Of a stretch of 64,000 nt of DNA, positions 62,552-64,000 are shown one piece after another. Source of the stretch: Streptomyces purpureus. GTDB taxonomy: Bacteria; Actinomycetota; Actinomycetes; Streptomycetales; Streptomycetaceae. The number at the start of each line of letters is the position of its first letter. The stretch's first letter is position 1. The notes under the pieces were generated by a model. The model saw nothing but the letters and a program-made list of their open reading frames with translations. It was not told where the DNA came from and did no database searches. The DNA lies in contig NZ_BMQQ01000023.1 in the NCBI RefSeq assembly GCF_014648195.1, forward strand, positions 18,070-82,069. The letters are read 5' to 3'. Made by a program: the position numbers and the translations under genes.

Positions 62552-64000
62552 GTGACCGGATCGTCTTCCTCGCCTGTCGCAGAGGGCACGCCTGGCAACT
62601 ACGGCCTGGGTTCCCGGGCCGCTGCCGTCCTTGTGTTCGGATCCTCGGCCGCAGTCCTGGTGATCGAGATCGTCGCTTTGCGGCTGCTGGCTCCCTACCT
62701 CGGCCTCACCCTCGAGACCAGCACCATAGTGATCGGCATCGCCCTCACCGCGATCGCCGTCGGCTCCTGGCTGGGTGGGCGCATCGCCGATCAGGTCAAT
62801 CCACGCCGGCTCTTGGGCCCCTCGCTCGGAGTGTCGGGAGCGGTCGTGGCGCTCACCCCTGCCGTGCTGCGCACCACTGCGGAGTGGGCACCGGCGGTGC
62901 TCTTGTTGATCGCGTCGCTGACCGTCCTCGTACCGGGCGCCCTGCTCTCCGCGGTGACGCCGATCGTGACCAAGTTGCGTCTCACCAGCCTCGCCGAGAC
63001 CGGAACGGTCGTCGGCCGGCTGTCCGCCGTCGGAACCGTCGGCGCGATCGTCGGCACCGTGCTCACCGGCTTCGTCCTCGTATCGCGGTTGCCGGTCAGC
63101 GGCATACTGATCGGCCTCGGAACACTGCTGCTGGTCGGCTCGGCGCTGGTCGAGTGGCGAACCCGCGGGTGGAGCAGCACGCCTGTCCTCACGCTCGTGG
63201 TCGTTGCCGGCGGCCTCGCCACCCTGGTCGCGCCCGGTGGCTGCGACACGGAGACCAAGTACCACTGCGTACGGGTCGTCGCCGACCCCGACCGTGACAG
63301 CGGCCGCACACTCGTTCTGGACGGCCTGCGGAACTCCTACGTCGACATCGACGACCCGACCTTCCTGGAGTTCGAGTACGTGCGCGCCATCGCGTCGGTC
63401 GCCGATGCCGCCTTCCCCGAAGGTGAGCCACTTGCTGCCTACCACGTGGGCGGCGGCGGGCTCACCTTTCCCCGTTACCTCGCGGCCACGCGGCCCGGGA
63501 CACGCAGCGTGGTCTCCGAGATCGACAGCGGGGTCGTGCGCGTCAACCGCGACCAACTCGGCCTGAGACCGGAAGCCGGTATCGATGTACGCACCGAGGA
63601 CGGCAGGCTCGGCCTGCGGCGACTCGACACCGGCAGCCGTGACCTCGTCGTCGGCGACGCCTTCGGGGGCGTCAGCGTGCCGTGGCACCTCACTACGGTG
63701 GACGCGATGACCGACATACGGCGGGTACTCAACAAGGACGGCCTGTACGTCGCCAACCTCATCGATTACGGTGATCTGGCCTTCGCGCGAGCCGAAGTAG
63801 CCACCCTCAGCGAAGCCTTCGCGCACGTCGCCCTCATCGGCGAACCCACCGATATCGGCCTCGACCCGACCGCCGCCCCCGATGGCGGCAATCTGGTGGT
63901 GCTCGCCTCCGACCGACCAGTCGACGTACGCGCGATTCAGAGCGCGTTGGACGCCCGCCAAACCGGCTGGAAGATCGCCACCGGTGACGACCTCACCTCC
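62552..64000 (+). CDS. Membrane-fused spermidine-synthase-like protein (3' end outside window)
   Basis: 483 residues visible from GTG 62552 (AAGGA nine bases upstream; ATG 62543 is also in frame). Residues 15-220 form about seven membrane helices (AAVLVFGSSAAVLVIEIVAL, TIVIGIALTAIAVGSWLGGR, IVGTVLTGFVLVSRLPVSGI). From about residue 230 comes a Rossmann methyltransferase-like domain of the aminopropyltransferase class: AYHVGGGGLTFPRYLAATRP, SVVSEIDSGVV, DLVVGDAFGGVSVPWHLTTV. The usual GGGDG loop reads GGGGLTFP, so true spermidine synthase activity is doubtful. It is open at the right edge; the frame continues without a stop. Confidence 0.85.
   Translation, partial: MTGSSSSPVAEGTPGNYGLGSRAAAVLVFGSSAAVLVIEIVALRLLAPYLGLTLETSTIVIGIALTAIAVGSWLGGRIADQVNPRRLLGPSLGVSGAVVALTPAVLRTTAEWAPAVLLLIASLTVLVPGALLSAVTPIVTKLRLTSLAETGTVVGRLSAVGTVGAIVGTVLTGFVLVSRLPVSGILIGLGTLLLVGSALVEWRTRGWSSTPVLTLVVVAGGLATLVAPGGCDTETKYHCVRVVADPDRDSGRTLVLDGLRNSYVDIDDPTFLEFEYVRAIASVADAAFPEGEPLAAYHVGGGGLTFPRYLAATRPGTRSVVSEIDSGVVRVNRDQLGLRPEAGIDVRTEDGRLGLRRLDTGSRDLVVGDAFGGVSVPWHLTTVDAMTDIRRVLNKDGLYVANLIDYGDLAFARAEVATLSEAFAHVALIGEPTDIGLDPTAAPDGGNLVVLASDRPVDVRAIQSALDARQTGWKIATGDDLTS

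Overview
The window is very GC-rich actinobacterial DNA, almost certainly from a Streptomyces. Codons end in G or C, many starts are GTG, and gene overlaps of the ATGA type are common. It carries a Streptomyces-type cytoplasmic contractile injection system, a SpoIIE-type phosphatase and DUF6381 and DUF6760 proteins. No rRNA, tRNA, CRISPR array, insertion sequence or integrated phage was recognised. It reads as a chromosomal segment with housekeeping and accessory islands and an unusual number of decayed genes.

1-12.9 kb holds one flank of an extracellular-type contractile injection system (eCIS) locus. The minus strand carries sheath, inner tube, a CxxC tail-assembly-like protein, a 52-residue DUF6760 protein and then a giant disordered protein of VQR repeats that runs off the left edge. 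Diverging on the plus strand are a DUF4157 zincin protein with a second HExxH motif and a single-pass membrane protein ending in a ricin-type lectin. Back on the minus strand are a AAA ATPase, a DUF4255 tail-terminator-type protein and a LuxR-type regulator.

12.9-17.2 kb is partly decayed: a frameshifted phzF, an intact PhzG/PdxH-like oxidase, a macrolide-type glycosyltransferase and a flavodoxin-fold reductase. 17.2-24.8 kb is an osmoprotection operon: betaine aldehyde dehydrogenase, choline dehydrogenase and a glycine betaine ABC transporter (ATPase, two-module permease, lipoprotein). 24.8-43.8 kb holds a kinase-lectin protein, phosphoketolase divergent from a GCS2-like ligase, two DUF4139 proteins, catalase-peroxidase, an ABC exporter next to a TetR remnant, a methyltransferase, a mannosyltransferase-like membrane protein and an Fpg/Nei glycosylase. 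43.8-50 kb holds xdhABC, read leftwards, and a MerR regulator.

50-54.9 kb contains two truncated genes that meet head to head, a small monooxygenase, an 806-residue PAS-GAF-SpoIIE-ATPase protein and another broken gene. 54.9-61.9 kb is an acyl-CoA/fatty-acid type catabolic cluster: SDR, acyl-CoA dehydrogenase, TetR regulator, acyl-CoA ligase, HAD hydrolase and thiolase. Three matching operator/promoter sites tie it together, and one of them suggests that the tetR mRNA is leaderless. 62-64 kb holds an alpha/beta-hydrolase remnant and the start of a membrane spermidine-synthase-like gene cut by the right edge.
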